Shown here piece by piece: positions 35,426 to 48,230 of a DNA stretch of 64,000 nt (positions within the stretch are counted from its first letter, which is position 1; every line of letters begins with the position of its first letter). The stretch is taken from NCBI GenBank assembly GCA_030562195.1, contig CM060203.1, forward strand, positions 6,958,208-7,022,207. The letters run 5' to 3'. The stretch is from Nipponacmea schrenckii. Taxonomy: Eukaryota; Mollusca; Gastropoda; Lottiidae. The position numbers and the translations under genes were made by a program. Below the pieces are notes generated by a model. That model was not told the origin of the DNA. It did not search any database and was given only the letters and a program-made list of their open reading frames with translations.

Positions 35426-37389
35426 ATAAAAAGAGATATTTTGATTTGAACAAAGAAAATCGTTATCCTGAAATAGTGCACGACCTATGGCGGGAATTTT
35501 GTTTCGATTTTTTATTCTTTTCTGACCCACTTCGGAGAATTCGGACAGTACGGAAATTCGGAATTTTATACTGACTGTTTATTGATTGATTTACAGATAC
35601 CAGACCAGGCAAGCTTCAGAAATTTCTTCCGCATAGATGTTACTTCCTTTCATCAATTGTGAGCAAAGGTTATTCTCGTATAGATTAATCATTTTAGTAA
35701 TATCAATAGCCTAGAACTGTCCAAATTTTTTTAATGCCAGTCTCCATTTTGAAAGTCAAGTCACATGTGAAGGCAGTTACGTGAGATTTAGGATTATACG
35801 GCAGCTGAATTGTTAAAGCTTGATATCTTATATAAATGTTGCCAACAATAAATCTATTTTATGCAGCAACCAATTTGAACAATGTCATATATATATATAC
35901 ATTTGTTGTCAAGCGTCATACAAATTATGACAAGATTTTGATCGTGTTTGATCGTGTAGACGAAGCTTTAATGCCAACATCAAAACTGCAGAGCTGCTTT
36001 TAAAACAATAAAATTAACTTTATTAGCCTTTTTATAGCAATTGCGGGTTGATCCCGGAGATACATAGAAGCAAGAAGCAAGAAGCATAGATCTTTTCTAG
36101 AATAATTTTCTATACTCAAAATTAAAATATAGTTAATGAACATGAGAAAGAATGTTAATTCCCTTTTTAAAGAACCTGGAGCAGTGCAAAAGGGCAAGCA
36201 TAAAAAAAAAAAAATTATACCACATAGACCAATAGGCTTATTGCGTCTAAGGATTTTCTCATTTCGACTCTCCTTTCAATGAGTACACAATGGTATACGT
36301 TTGGTATTTTTGATCGTAAAATCTTCATCTTTTTCAAATAGTCTACTCTTCATAATGCTTATAGTGTTCATTTCATAAAGGGTCTTCAGATATGCATTCC
36401 TTTCAGAGAATCCACCAGGTTAAAATATTTCTTTCATATTTTGTATTGTCCGCGTCCTCATTTAAGCTAATTATAATTTCTGGTATACCTAAGATATACT
36501 TATAAATTACAATTAATTGAAATGGCGAAAATCACATTATGGTAATTAAAGAGACTGTGAATTTATAAAAACCAAATTGACTTACCTTTGTAATTAAAAA
36601 TCACACGAATATTCCTTAAAAATTTAATTTTTATGAACCCCAAAAAACAACATATGATCAATAAAAGAAAGGTAGCTCATACGGGATATTTGTACAAGTC
36701 TATTGTTACCACTGTATCACCACATCTGTCAAGTGATAATATGTTCTTGTCAATCCACGCTGATAGTACTGCATCCAAACCGTTCATTATCACTTTAATA
36801 GTGTTCCTGATAGCGGAATATTGTCGCCGTGTTCCTGTCACATGACCTGGTATTTTTCCAATAAAGACATTCATTGCTGCCAATGCTCGTTTCATAATTA
36901 CAATCCTTATCAGTACTGCTAATATTTTAAGAATTGAAAGGGGGTGGGGCGAGGGGGGTGATAGTTACTAAATGTTTTCTAATTTCATTGCCGTTGCTGT
37001 TTCAGATAGGCTCCTCATCAGTACAGCTGGTGGCCTTTTCGTCAAGATTTCTTTGTTTTACGAAGGTGAATTTTATGTGTAATTTATGTCCTTATGTCCT
37101 TTATGGCAGGGGGAAAGGGGGAAATCCCATACAAGTGCACGGTTAAGAAGAAGCCATAAATTGAAATAAGGAAACCAAACAGTAAATTATTAATAAAGCC
37201 TTATAGTTATTATCAGCTCAAAGTACGGATAAAATTACTACTATAATAAACGACAGTGAACTATTTGGGTACGATATTTTTTTATTCTTTCTCGTATAAA
37301 GTAATTTGCCATACTTGCATACAGTTGTCTTTAGCTCAAGAATAACAAATGACCAAATGTCCGCGTCCAACAAAACTGATATCGCAACC
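35426..37389. other. Non-coding DNA with one unassigned small ORF
   Basis: A minus-strand frame at 36895-36677 encodes 72 residues (starts MKRALAAMNVFIGKIPGHVT) with balanced composition but no recognised family. No splice context or RNA gene was found in the rest. Confidence 0.4.
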
Positions 37390-37590
37390 GTCCTAATTGG
37401 AAGGTTAGATGTAGCATGAGTGATTAATTTGATCTTCTTTATTCCTCCAAAACTGGTTAGGGTCATGGAAATCTGTTTGGATGGTGGTCTAAAGGTTATA
37501 TTTGGTTTGATTTGGATACGCGGAGGACCTTCAAATGAAATAAAAAAAATATATGAAGAGAGAAAGATTTCAGTTGAGCGAGTCATATAA
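37390..37590 (-). mobile_element. LINE 3' UTR fragment related to 8455-8770
   Basis: The block gagtgattaatttgatcttc followed by attcctccaaaact and gggtcatgg on the plus strand matches 8670-8720 in order and orientation, and a ggtttgatttgg tract follows in both. It appears to be a solo 3' fragment of the same LINE lineage. Confidence 0.55.
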
Positions 37591-39459
37591 CTTAATTAGC
37601 TAAATTAACAAATGAAATGAAATGGAAGAGTACGTATTAAAAAGGTTCATATTTCTTAATAAATCAAAAAAGAGTACAACTGATATTGTCTGTTTCTATG
37701 TGTACTGCATGGGGATGGCCGTTTTTATAAGCACTAACTGGAGTAAATATGGTAGAAACTCCATTTTATTTATATTATTAATAAAGGATTTTAAGAATAC
37801 CTAATCTTTACATAGATCTCATTTGAAAGAACTAACAAATTCTGGAACACCTAATTCACTCTACGTTACTTTTGATTAAAATGGAAGGACGTAAAATTTA
37901 CAACTCCAACTTAAGCATGTATCTGATTTATTTACGTACTTTCCGCAATATGATATACTATATATAAAATGAGGATGTTGTTAAAACTTAATGTTTACTG
38001 ATGTACCAAGGTCATGTTTCATCAAAGAGTCCTAATTATAACTCATTTGTGACCACCCACAGCCAATCAACGTCAAAGTATAGTAACAATATACGTATGG
38101 CAGGATATTCGACTGATCTGGGAATGATGAAAAGGATGAAATCTAATCCAGTTGGTTCATCTTAAAGCTTTAAAGATTAAAACCTGACGACACAAATCGA
38201 TGGCCTAATTGACACGCCTGATACGTGGTCCTGTTAACCACATCGTCGTCAATGATGGCGTGGTGAATACGAGCTGGGCTGCTCAAACCAAGATTTCAAG
38301 TTTCGTTTTGAAAATTACTTGAAATAAGCTAGTAGTATAATACTATAATAGTTTCGAAGGTGGTCCAGGAGTACTTAATGACGTTAAAATAATCTAGGTC
38401 CGGGTAGCAGGTTTATGAGGGCGGAGGATGAAGGATGCTTGTTTTTTATTTGATGACCATTTTCTCCCCAAAGGTTTCCATAATCTAGAGGTAAAGGTAG
38501 GTATTAATGCCTCCTATCTCCAAACCCAACCAGACCATAAAAAGTTTCTGAAAACAACCTAAAAAAAACTAACAAATGCAACATTAACTTTGCTCTCTTA
38601 GCCTTTGTATATGAATAAAAGCTTGGAAAACAAAGGTATGTCGTTACTAACGTTGGATTAACATTATGAAACATACAGATAACTTTAAATGGAGATCTAT
38701 CATCCCATTAGACAATTAGACTACTATTCAGATGACAGGAATTGAGTTCTATACAGATTTGGAGCTATATTTTTTAGTGAAGTAAATATTCAGATGACTA
38801 TATATACATACAGTAGTTGAAAGCGGCCAGTGATTAAGTAGCGAAATAAACAATGAGACCAGGTAGCTGAAACGATGCTCAATCAGCTGGTAAGGATAAC
38901 TATACAGATAGTTGTAACTGAAGTCATTCAGCTCTATCAAGTGACAAGTACATATTTGGACAAGCACATGCAGATAGAGAAAATCGAAGTCAATTGAACT
39001 TACTAGTATATGGGTACCGGGTTCTTATTTGACTATACATACAGGAAGGCTAAATTTAATATTTATAAGTCTATATCCATTTAATATAATCCGCGCTTGA
39101 TTAATTTAGCTATTAGCCTATACCCTTAGGATAGTACAAAATAATGAAAACTTATTACATGATATTAGTGGCCCACTGCTTACAGCTGTACGACATGACA
39201 GAAAATGGGTCTTACTCTGTCTGTTTTGTAAATGAATAGACAGCTATGCAGTTTGCAATGAAGGAATATCCCATAACATTAGTCTCGATTTCCAACCGTT
39301 AAAGGTATCCTTAATGACGATAACTCATAGACCACAGGCTCTCAATCATTAAGTCATCGGACCCTATAGCTCTGACTGTTCTTTAAGAGACGAATAAATA
39401 GGAACAAAACTGAAAGACGCAAAATTCAACTATTATCAATTATTATTGTAATATTTCGT
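37591..39459. other. Non-coding DNA
   Basis: No gene recognised. Short tail-repeat traces occur at 37610-37640. Confidence 0.6.
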
Positions 39460-40245
39460 AGAGGTTTTTATACATACACAAATACATACATAGATATTCT
39501 CTTCGCAACTGTAGTTTAGGACAAGCCTGTCAGCTGATCTGGGTTTTCTAACGTGAGGGTTTCTAATTTATTTTTAAAAATGTTTAGAGTAGGGGAAAAA
39601 TAATCTCTTCTGGTAGTTGGTTCCATAGATTGGTAATACATGTAGGCCTACGTAGACAAAAATAGTTTTGTCGTACTCCGATTTTACATGACTGCTTCTG
39701 TAGTTTTAGTGAGTGACCTCTCGTGTTGCATACTTTTTCTGTATTGAGTATTTTAACAGTGTTGTTGAGTTTGTGAATTTGATGAGTAAATTTGTAGGCT
39801 TCTATTATGACTCCTCTCATTCTTCTATATTGTAAGGTATCAATTTTGTTGCTCGTCTTGGAACGGATTCAAGGATCTTTTTATCTTTTCCCTTACGTGG
39901 TTCCCAGATAACATTGCAATATTCCAGATGTGATCGTACTAGTGCTATATAGAGTCTTTATCGAGGAAGCTAAATGATCTGCGTAATAGTCCTATGATTC
40001 TGTTGGCTTTGTTAACCTGTTCCTCCATGTGCTTTACATATTTCAGGTCCTTGTCTATTCAAACCCCAAGATCTTTTTCGTAATCCGCTTCACATATTTA
40101 TTTTGAGGATTGTTTTTTTCCAAAATGTAACGTTTTGCAATTGCCTGCATTGAATCGTAGCAGCCAGTCTTAAGACCAATCTGTGAGGTTATCTAAATCT
40201 TTTTGTAGTTTCTTTTTTCTGTTTCAGCTTTTTCTTATAGTAAAA
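39460..40245 (-). pseudogene. Decayed CR1/L2-like LINE reverse transcriptase fragment
   Basis: Minus-strand frames, broken by frameshifts and stops, read in order: LQKDLDNLTDWS and LLRFNAGNCKTLHFGK (near 40215-40110); EKDLGV and [30 protein letters not shown] (near 39950); [25 protein letters not shown]; then [11 protein letters not shown] ... NTRGHSLKLQKQSCK ... NLWNQLPEE (39820-39584) and TLNIFKNKLETLT. This is the C-terminal end of a non-LTR reverse transcriptase of the CR1/L2 type, too damaged to be functional. A TATG-rich tail lies near 39470-39500. Confidence 0.85.
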
Positions 40246-41325
40246 GTATTAGTAATGCAAATAAATAGCTGCCACTTTGATAACTTAAACACCCAACTTT
40301 TGGGTATGTGTATTGAATTTTTTATTATTTAAATGGAGCAAGTAAGACTAAAGTTTGTATTTGATAGTTTGTGCTTGAAGAATGAGCCTAATTGCCATAT
40401 TTTGATTGAATATAATTTCAGTTAACAGATAACAGCGGAATATAAATTTGGAATATTTTTTTAAAGAAAAAAGGCTTGTTGTTGTCTGAAAGTGAAACCA
40501 AAAATATAGTTACCTCCCTTAGATCATATGAATTAGAAAACCACAGGGACTCGACTATGAGTCGAATGTCGTCTAAGTATCTTGCTATTACTTGGCAGAA
40601 CTTTCAACTGGTCCATCTTTCTGATAATGACTATTTATTTGGTTAAGTGAGTTCTTGCAGATTTTATTTTGAACTTCTTAAATTTTGTCTTTTTTTTTCT
40701 TTCTGCACACCACGCAACTTGGGCCTACTTCCAAATTTCAATTTCTTAATACTTTCACAACTTTCAGAGAATTTGACTTTCGTTTTAAAACTTCAGTGAG
40801 TCAAAGCAAATGAAAAGAAAGGCTTATTGGGTTTGTCAACTGGAGATTGGTTGGGTTGGGTTGGGTGTTTTGTCAAATCAGTGTGAGAAATTAGGCAATG
40901 GACACGTGATGTGTGACGTTTCTCATGACGTCAATTTCAAACAAATCGAAAGTAGAGCTGAAATAGAAATACAGTAACATATTACGCGAAATAGGACAAA
41001 ATGAGACCAAAACTGTGCTGATTACCTAAATATGTTACTTCTTATGTTGAATTTCCACCTGATCCTTTTAAAAACACATGAAAAGAAGGATTTTTTTAAT
41101 CTGAAATAATATTTTCGGAATCCATTGATGATAAATTTTCCTCGATTGATAATGATTCGCGCACGCGCATTTACAGACAGCACTCTGGTTCTTAAAACGT
41201 GAGGTAAGTGAATCGAAATTTCTGGATTTAAACATGAATTTTCTTACATATTTTACCGATTTCAAATAGATAATCGATCTGAATGGTTTCTAATTTAATT
41301 AACCAACACTTCTAATCGTTTCTAG
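40246..41325. other. Non-coding DNA
   Basis: No gene. A GGTTG pentamer run lies near 40849-40866. The stretch ends with a tctag splice-acceptor-like sequence at 41321-41325. Confidence 0.6.
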
Positions 41326-41487
41326 CAAATTCAAAAGGCGGACAAGACATATTTTGGAGTGAAAGTTGGCAGGCCATACTTCAAGTTCAACAAGGAACTG
41401 ACTGCTGCCAGTCCAAAGTCAAGGCTGTTTTGAGAACTTGGCACGGAGAAAGCCGATAAATTCACCGAGTTCTTCAGTATTGGTTGA
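41326..41487 (+). pseudogene. Exon-like stretch with one in-frame TGA, unknown
   Basis: After an acceptor-like tctag, one frame reads 35 residues (begins QIQKADKTYFGVKVGRPYFK), an in-frame TGA at 41431-41433, and 17 more residues (ELGTEKADKFTEFFSIG) before TGA. The composition on both sides of the stop looks protein-like. No family is recognised. It may be a dead terminal exon or a processed fragment. Confidence 0.3.
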
Positions 41488-44400
41488 GAATCAGAATAAA
41501 ATATTCGTCATCCTGTTAACACGTGAACATCTTGTAACAAAGGTGATATTTCAGGGGTTATATTCAGTGTAGGCCTATGAGAGAGGGATGGGGCTGAGAA
41601 TAACATGGATCGATGTGGTTCTGACAATTGACATAGCCACATGTCCACTTATTTGAACAACAAATGTTACTTCTCTAGTCTTGGTGCGTTTTTCTGAAGA
41701 CATTATATCCTTCTATGAAAGACATATAGAAGCAGGAGCATAAACATACAAAAACACAATATATAGCCTATGGATACATTTCTCCTGGGTTTATTACATA
41801 CTATGTTTCGAAATGCGTACAGGTAACTGCAACTGGAAATATCCAATAGGTCATTGGTGGTTCTTTGACTGATGACCCCATGAACACATTGAGATCTTGG
41901 TATCTGTTGGCAATGACAACATTCATGACAAAGTCATCTTAAAATCTCCAAATTTATCATGTATGTATTGTAAGTCTTCAGAAGGAATATGGTTTTACCT
42001 GTAGATGTTACTATTTCAAACAAAAATAACTGTCAAATATATATATTATTGCTCTCTTTTTACATTGAATTGACATTTCTCCTTCCAATTAAAAATTCAC
42101 CCAATCCTATTTTGATCTTAAGCTTACTTTTTTCGTCCAAAATAATTACCGGTATCTGACTGAGCTGATGTGTTAATTTGTAAATGTATTGTTTGACAGG
42201 GGAAATTAAGATATAACAAGTAAAAAACATCCTATGATACTATTTCTGTATTGGTGTTACAAACAAATTATATTAACATTATGATCCATTTTAAAGTTGA
42301 TTAATTTGTAAATGTATTTTTTGACAGGGGAATTGAATATAAAACGAGTGAAAAACATCCTATGATACCATTTCTGTATTGGTGTTACAAACAAATTATA
42401 TTAACTTTATGATCCATTTTAAAGGTGATTTTTCTTATTGAAGAAATATCCTGATGCCAAGGTCAAAGCTATCTGGAATCTCCTTGATTTCTAGGAACAT
42501 AGTAATCAATTGAAAGATAAAGTCTTGTAGCTGTGTTTTAATAGACGTATATATATATACTTATATATAAAAAAAAGAGTGAATAACCTGAAAGGAAAAC
42601 TACATTATCCTGCTCGCGCTTTCTCTCTTTAACAGAGTTCTTCAGGCAGTGTATTAAGCACAATGATAGTAATTACCAATTATAATTATATATATAGTTA
42701 ATAGTTAGGTCATTATGGATCATGTAAAATCGCAAATGACTGTAACGGTATCCCGAAAGCATACAGAATACTACAATATTTAGGTAAGATGACTGAGTCA
42801 TTACCTGTGTGATAAATTCAAATCAGTGGACTGACAAAAATGGAAAACTTGATTAAAAATCTATACAACAATAGGAGTTTAATTTAGAGAGTAGCCTACA
42901 ATGTGTAATTTGATACAAGTGTTATAAAAAGACCAGGTGGACAGACTTGGTAGTTGTCACAGCAATGAAACAGATGGTTTCATTGTCTAATGTATATTTT
43001 TTGTAGTGAAAATGAAGTAGCTCCTCTCATGTCAAAAATCTTTTAAACTTAATAAAACCATTTGTATAATTTAAGTTTGGAAAATCTCTTTAACATTTAG
43101 ATAACCCCTCATGCTTTTATACAGTACCTTTAGTTATCAAACTATTTTTATGGTATTTGATACTGACCTTGATTTATTTTTTGAGGTACCAGTAGGTGTA
43201 GCAATTGTCAACTTAGGTGATTTCAATGAATCTTGTCCAAACCAAAAGAAAGCACTATTAGCCATGATATGGTCACTGAATACAAAATTCTAAATAAAAA
43301 TTGATTGTAGTCAATATGTGGTATGCGCTTCGTTATATAAATGCACTTTGATTGGAGTCAAAGCGTGAATTTGCTTGAGGAAAAACACATTTGATATCAT
43401 TTTTTTTGAGGCAATTATTTACTTTATTGGTAATTAAGATGATGATGTATGTCATTTTACTGATACCGGTTACGGCAGTATATTTTGAAATATTTATCAC
43501 CTTATCATAGTAGGGAATAAGACTGATAATTTATAAAGCAACAATAATATTACAGTATCAACCACAGACTTTGACCATATAAACAAAAAACCCAAATAAA
43601 TTGTAAAGACAGAATCAAGTTTCAACTCCTGTACGGTAATAAATTAGTCATATATCATCAAGTTTGTAGATTTAAGATTGTACAAAATGGAATAATCTGG
43701 TTAATCCTTAAATCAAAAAGTTTTACAGATATTCACTGAGGCTATTTGTCATTGTAAATAATGGTCAAAGGACAAAATGAGGATCAAACAAGGACCTAGT
43801 ACACTCTTGTGACAGCCTAATCTAAACTGTAGGGCTTTAAATAACTCTACTTAAAGCTTTCAAGTGTTTAGATAGTTATACTTTTAACTGTAAATTTCCT
43901 TTGTTCCTATATATTTTAACAGATTTATAATACCAGCTATTTTCATATGGTATATTTATATGACTGTAAAGATATTTTTAAAAGGTTCTTTGTACTTGTA
44001 AAACCTTTAATATTATTAATTTGTTAGGTTTTGATTTGATATAAATAAATACCTTACCGGTGTTTCAAATTCTTTTGTAATTTAATCTTTAACAGTTTTT
44101 TTTTTTATCTTCATGGCCGACTCACCAGGAAGTAGAGTTTAAGGTATAGATCAAATTCTCTGAAGTTCACAACCCGAAATCCTGGACTACTCAGACCTTG
44201 GAGAAAGTCAACAAAAACCAATGTGTGAAATAAGCATCCTGACACCAACATAGGTTGGTTCAATTACTGCAAATGTCCGTTATGATCTGGTTTGTGCTGG
44301 ACAATTTGTCAACTAAAAATATTGAGCCATTATAAAGCCAATCACAAAATTAGATCAATCTAATTTTACTTTCTGTCCTTAACTTCAGATTTGTAGCATA

Positions 44401-44788
44401 AATGAACATGTCTTGACTTGTATTGTGGTACCAGGTCTGTCACAAGGACATTGTACATACATAGAATATCCCTAGAGGAAGCGGTAAGGCCAGATTTTGT
44501 TGGGCTTAATATCTATAGATGATTGTATACAAAATATACATATATATATATATATGAATGGCTGGTACATCCTGTGATATATGAGTAATTTTTTGAATAA
44601 TAGAGGTAAAAGGTGGAAAATTGTATACTTGATAACAATCAGTTATAATATATTAACATGCATTTCAAACATAGTTTGGTTTGCCTCTGTGCCCCTTTGT
44701 AGTGGTTAATAATAAAAGCAGTAGAGTATGTCAACTTCAGGTACTAAACTTCTAAACTAAGCCTGACTCTAGCCTTTAATATATATTT
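41488..44788. other. Non-coding DNA
   Basis: No gene recognised. It contains a 128-bp tandem duplication (42173-42425) and TA microsatellites near 42547 and 44538. Confidence 0.6.
42173..42425. repeat. Tandem duplication, 128-bp unit
   Basis: Two units start at 42173 and 42301 with ttaatttgtaaatgtatt; both contain aaaaacatcctatgatac and tattggtgttacaaacaaat. About 90 percent of positions match, so the duplication is fairly recent. Confidence 0.92.
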
Positions 44789-45003
44789 GGACAGATATGG
44801 CTGAAGGAAAGTCAGAAAAACTAAGAAATTTGGTATTTTATGACCCTTTGCGTGTTTGTAGTTTTTAAACGTATTTAAATACCTCAGTTTCCTTCTTAAA
44901 TTGCGTGGGTATTCAAAATTTGACGTGACAGGGTCATGCTCACGCAATTTAAGATGCTTAGTGCTTTGACTCCCCCCACCCTCTCCCACCCATATCTGTC
45001 CTG
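44789..45003. mobile_element. Possible short MITE with imperfect inverted ends
   Basis: GGACAGATATGG at the left end is mirrored by its complement near the right end (ccatatctgtcc). An inner pair aaattgcgtg / cacgcaattt and a pair tgaccct / agggtca are also present. The arms are poorly matched between these blocks. Confidence 0.4.
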
Positions 45004-48000
45004 ACTTTTTGTTTAATCTTGATTGAAGCACTTCTGCAGAGGTACATGAATTATTTAAAGGGCCACTAGCTACTGCCATGATATTTGAAAAAAAATTGCC
45101 TTATATAAAGAACTTTGTATAATTTCCCAGGCAATAGGGCATTTCATTTTTATAATGTGTCAAAGACACCATAAACATAGAAATATGACTCTCTTTATTG
45201 GTACTAATTAGAGAAGATGATCTCTATTACTTTTGTAACAGCTAAAAGATTTATATCGTAAGTTTATTTGTCTCTTAGCTTTTATTTCATTTCCTTTATA
45301 TAGTTTCTTTTGACAACTACAAAGACATATGACTTGAATAAATTTGTTTTCTTCATCTAATTTGCAATGTATAATATTATTCTCTCTTGAAGATTTCCAT
45401 TTAAAAATCCAATTTTTACAGATAAAAGTTTGAGTTTTGTGTAATATATTTGAGATAGATTGTTTATGTCCACATAGCTGTGATAAGATAAAGACATAAA
45501 GACGTAAATGGCAAATCAAAGTCAATGGGATGGAGCTTGCCATTGGTGTGTTTGGATTTAAGATAACTCAATTCTTATATCACATGATCAGAGAAGCCTA
45601 ATTGTACAAAGTAACCCAAATATTTTCGGCATTTTTATAAAAATATTTAATTTAGTAGGACATTGAGCGTCATGACCCGTCAAATAATTTAATTTGAAGA
45701 GATGTCGATGCTGAACTAAGTTTTTATGCAATCACATGCAAAATATTTTGTGGTTTTAAGATGATATATTCCATGTTCTATGGTTAATTAATTAAATAGT
45801 ATTACTGACAAATCAAATTTTTAGCCTGTCAAAGAAACATAACTTTAATGTACAATTTACCATGAATTCTGATTGGTTGATGTTATGGTGATGCCTCGAA
45901 AAGTTAAAAGTTAATGAATCTTCTGACAACAAACTTCAGTTTGACAATAACTCTAGTCTATCTTCACCACAGTAATAAAAATTGTTAATAAAACCAGGCC
46001 TGAATGAAGGATTGATTGAAACAAAATCAATTGATTGACTCCCTGATAATGTTTGTTTTTAAATTAGATTATTGCATGGTTTTTGTCAATCTGTTAAATT
46101 GTGTTTTGGAAAGATTGCAGTGTTGAAAGTATCTTGATGTGGTTCTATTATTATCCTTGCCTTAATCAAGAGGTGAAAAGTAGTGTATCGAACTGTCATA
46201 TAAACAAAAGTTCATAGACTACCGTTGTAGGATTATATCCACAAAATCTCGTAAGATATAATTCACACTGAAAAAAATAGCAAAAGTTGCTTGTAAATTT
46301 GACTGAGGCCATAAGCCAGGTCTTGAGCAGGAGCCAAAAATAAAGAGTTGCAGCCTTTGACATAAAAAGTGGGATTAGCTTACAGAGCTTCTGTTGTCTC
46401 ATGCTGAATGAGCTTGAATTAGAACACTACCCAACAAATATTTACAGGGTTTCAGCCTATCTTGCTTGGCAACAATTTATTCACTCTTTGAAATAAATAG
46501 AGAAGGAAGTTCTATTTCTTCATCATTAGGCAAATTAATACTGAATGATATTATATCATTGTCCCTAATTAGCAAGATCTTAAACGAATTTGTGATTAAT
46601 TATTAAAAAGATATATGTGAATGAGATAAAATCAGATTGATATAAGCCTAATCATGTTTGAATCTTTTTACCAAAAGGGATTTCTGTAATTTATTTTATA
46701 TATCAGCAATACTTGTCTTCTGTTTACACATTTCTGATTTCCTAGAATTTGTATGTATATCAGGAACAATTATACCTTCTATTTAAATCATTCAGATTTC
46801 TTAACCTTTGTATGTGTATTAGGTATACCTATAGCTACTATTTATAGTATGATTTTCTAACCTTTGCATATTATTATATGTATCAGGGAAACATATAAAG
46901 CTTATTGTTTCTATTTACACCATATTAAAATCTATTAAGTCACTCCAAACTCTATAGCTCCTTAGGCATGATAGGTTATTAGAATTTGAATGATATTTAG
47001 ATTTCAGACCCTTTTCTTGTTGTCAACTATTTAACATATTGAGAGAGGAATACTGGTTAGTGTCCTAAGACCTGCAGGTTGAATAGTAAGATTTCAACCA
47101 ACTTACACAACTCTCTTTGAATTGCAAATTAGGTCATAAATGAATTGGTAGTAGGACTGTAAGTTGCTATTGATGACAAGATAATAACACCTTTGAGCAT
47201 TAATACATCATTCATGGGATTATACTGTATCTTGGGAATAAGTGACAAGGTCAAGGTCAGGGGGTTGACTATTGACCCATCTTGTTTCTGATTTATTATT
47301 GATTATCCCAGCATAAAAATGCATTCCATTGTAAGGATGAATAGAGAGAGTTGGTGAAATATGTCTGAATAATTGATTGTTCAGTCACTCATCAAAACCT
47401 AATTAGAAGCAACAAAATAGTGTGTAAAACTCCATTCCATTTCTCAATGCTATATGAAGACAATGACCTTGACAGAGTGAGTTCAATGACAAGAATCTAA
47501 ATATGTTAATTAATTCAACTAGCATTTACAAATGTGGTCTCAATATTCAGGACAAATTGGTGTTATTTGTTATTTAGATTGATGTCACATCCTGTTGAGC
47601 AATGTATTTTCGTGAGAGATTCAATTCTTCATATACCAATTGGTTTATAATATACACTACATTTCCTTTCCATTGTTACCCTTGACTACATCACTTTCAT
47701 ATTACATACTCTTTAAAGTTGGATTCTCATCTTATTTATTTTTTTTTGCTAATCTTGTGATCTGATTTTGACCTGCTAACAAAACTAATGTTTTCTCTCT
47801 AAGTAGACCCAAAAATTCCACCTCATTATAGTCAGAAATAATCTTCATCCATTTCATTAATGTAGGTAGTTTAGCATCTTAACAATTTCATGTTATTACG
47901 AACTTCGTACTTACCTTGACTGCTATACGGTAGCCTCTATTCTTGTATCATAGAATGATATGATTGCATTGTACACCAGGAAATACAGCTAATCAGCCCT

Positions 48001-48028
48001 CAACAGAAGGCAGTACAAAGATCACAGA
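45004..48028. other. Non-coding DNA
   Basis: No gene recognised. About three diverged copies of a roughly 70-bp motif (ttgtatgtatatcaggaac ... ttctatttaaat) lie at 46730-46910. Confidence 0.6.
47923..48010. repeat. Dispersed repeat, copy B
   Basis: Homologous to 32171-32270 in ordered blocks, including ttgtacaccag followed by gaaatacagctaatcag. Confidence 0.5.
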
Positions 48029-48230
48029 GTCTTTGTGTAGATTATGAATTTGTGTAGATCCTGACTTTTTGTGGATCCTGACTTTGTGTAGATCCTGACT
48101 TTTGTGTAGATCCTGACTTTGTGTAGATCATGACTTTGTGTAGATCATGACTTTGTGTGGATCCTTACTTTGTATAGATCCTGACTTTTATGTAGATCAT
48201 GACTTCGTTTAGATCATGACTTTGTTTCAC
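48029..48230. repeat. Minisatellite, about 19-bp unit
   Basis: Around ten copies of tgtgtagatcctgacttt with cctg/catg variants. Confidence 0.95.

Noticed and set aside
41431..41433. Selenocysteine TGA
   Set aside because: No selenoprotein family context is visible and no SECIS hairpin was recognised.
43111..43293. Plus-strand frame ending VPVGVAIVNLGDFNE...
   Set aside because: The composition is plausible, but there is no splice support or family match; too short to call.
44744..45543. Two 111-residue minus-strand open frames
   Set aside because: No family resemblance, no splice context; the first spans a MITE-like inverted repeat.
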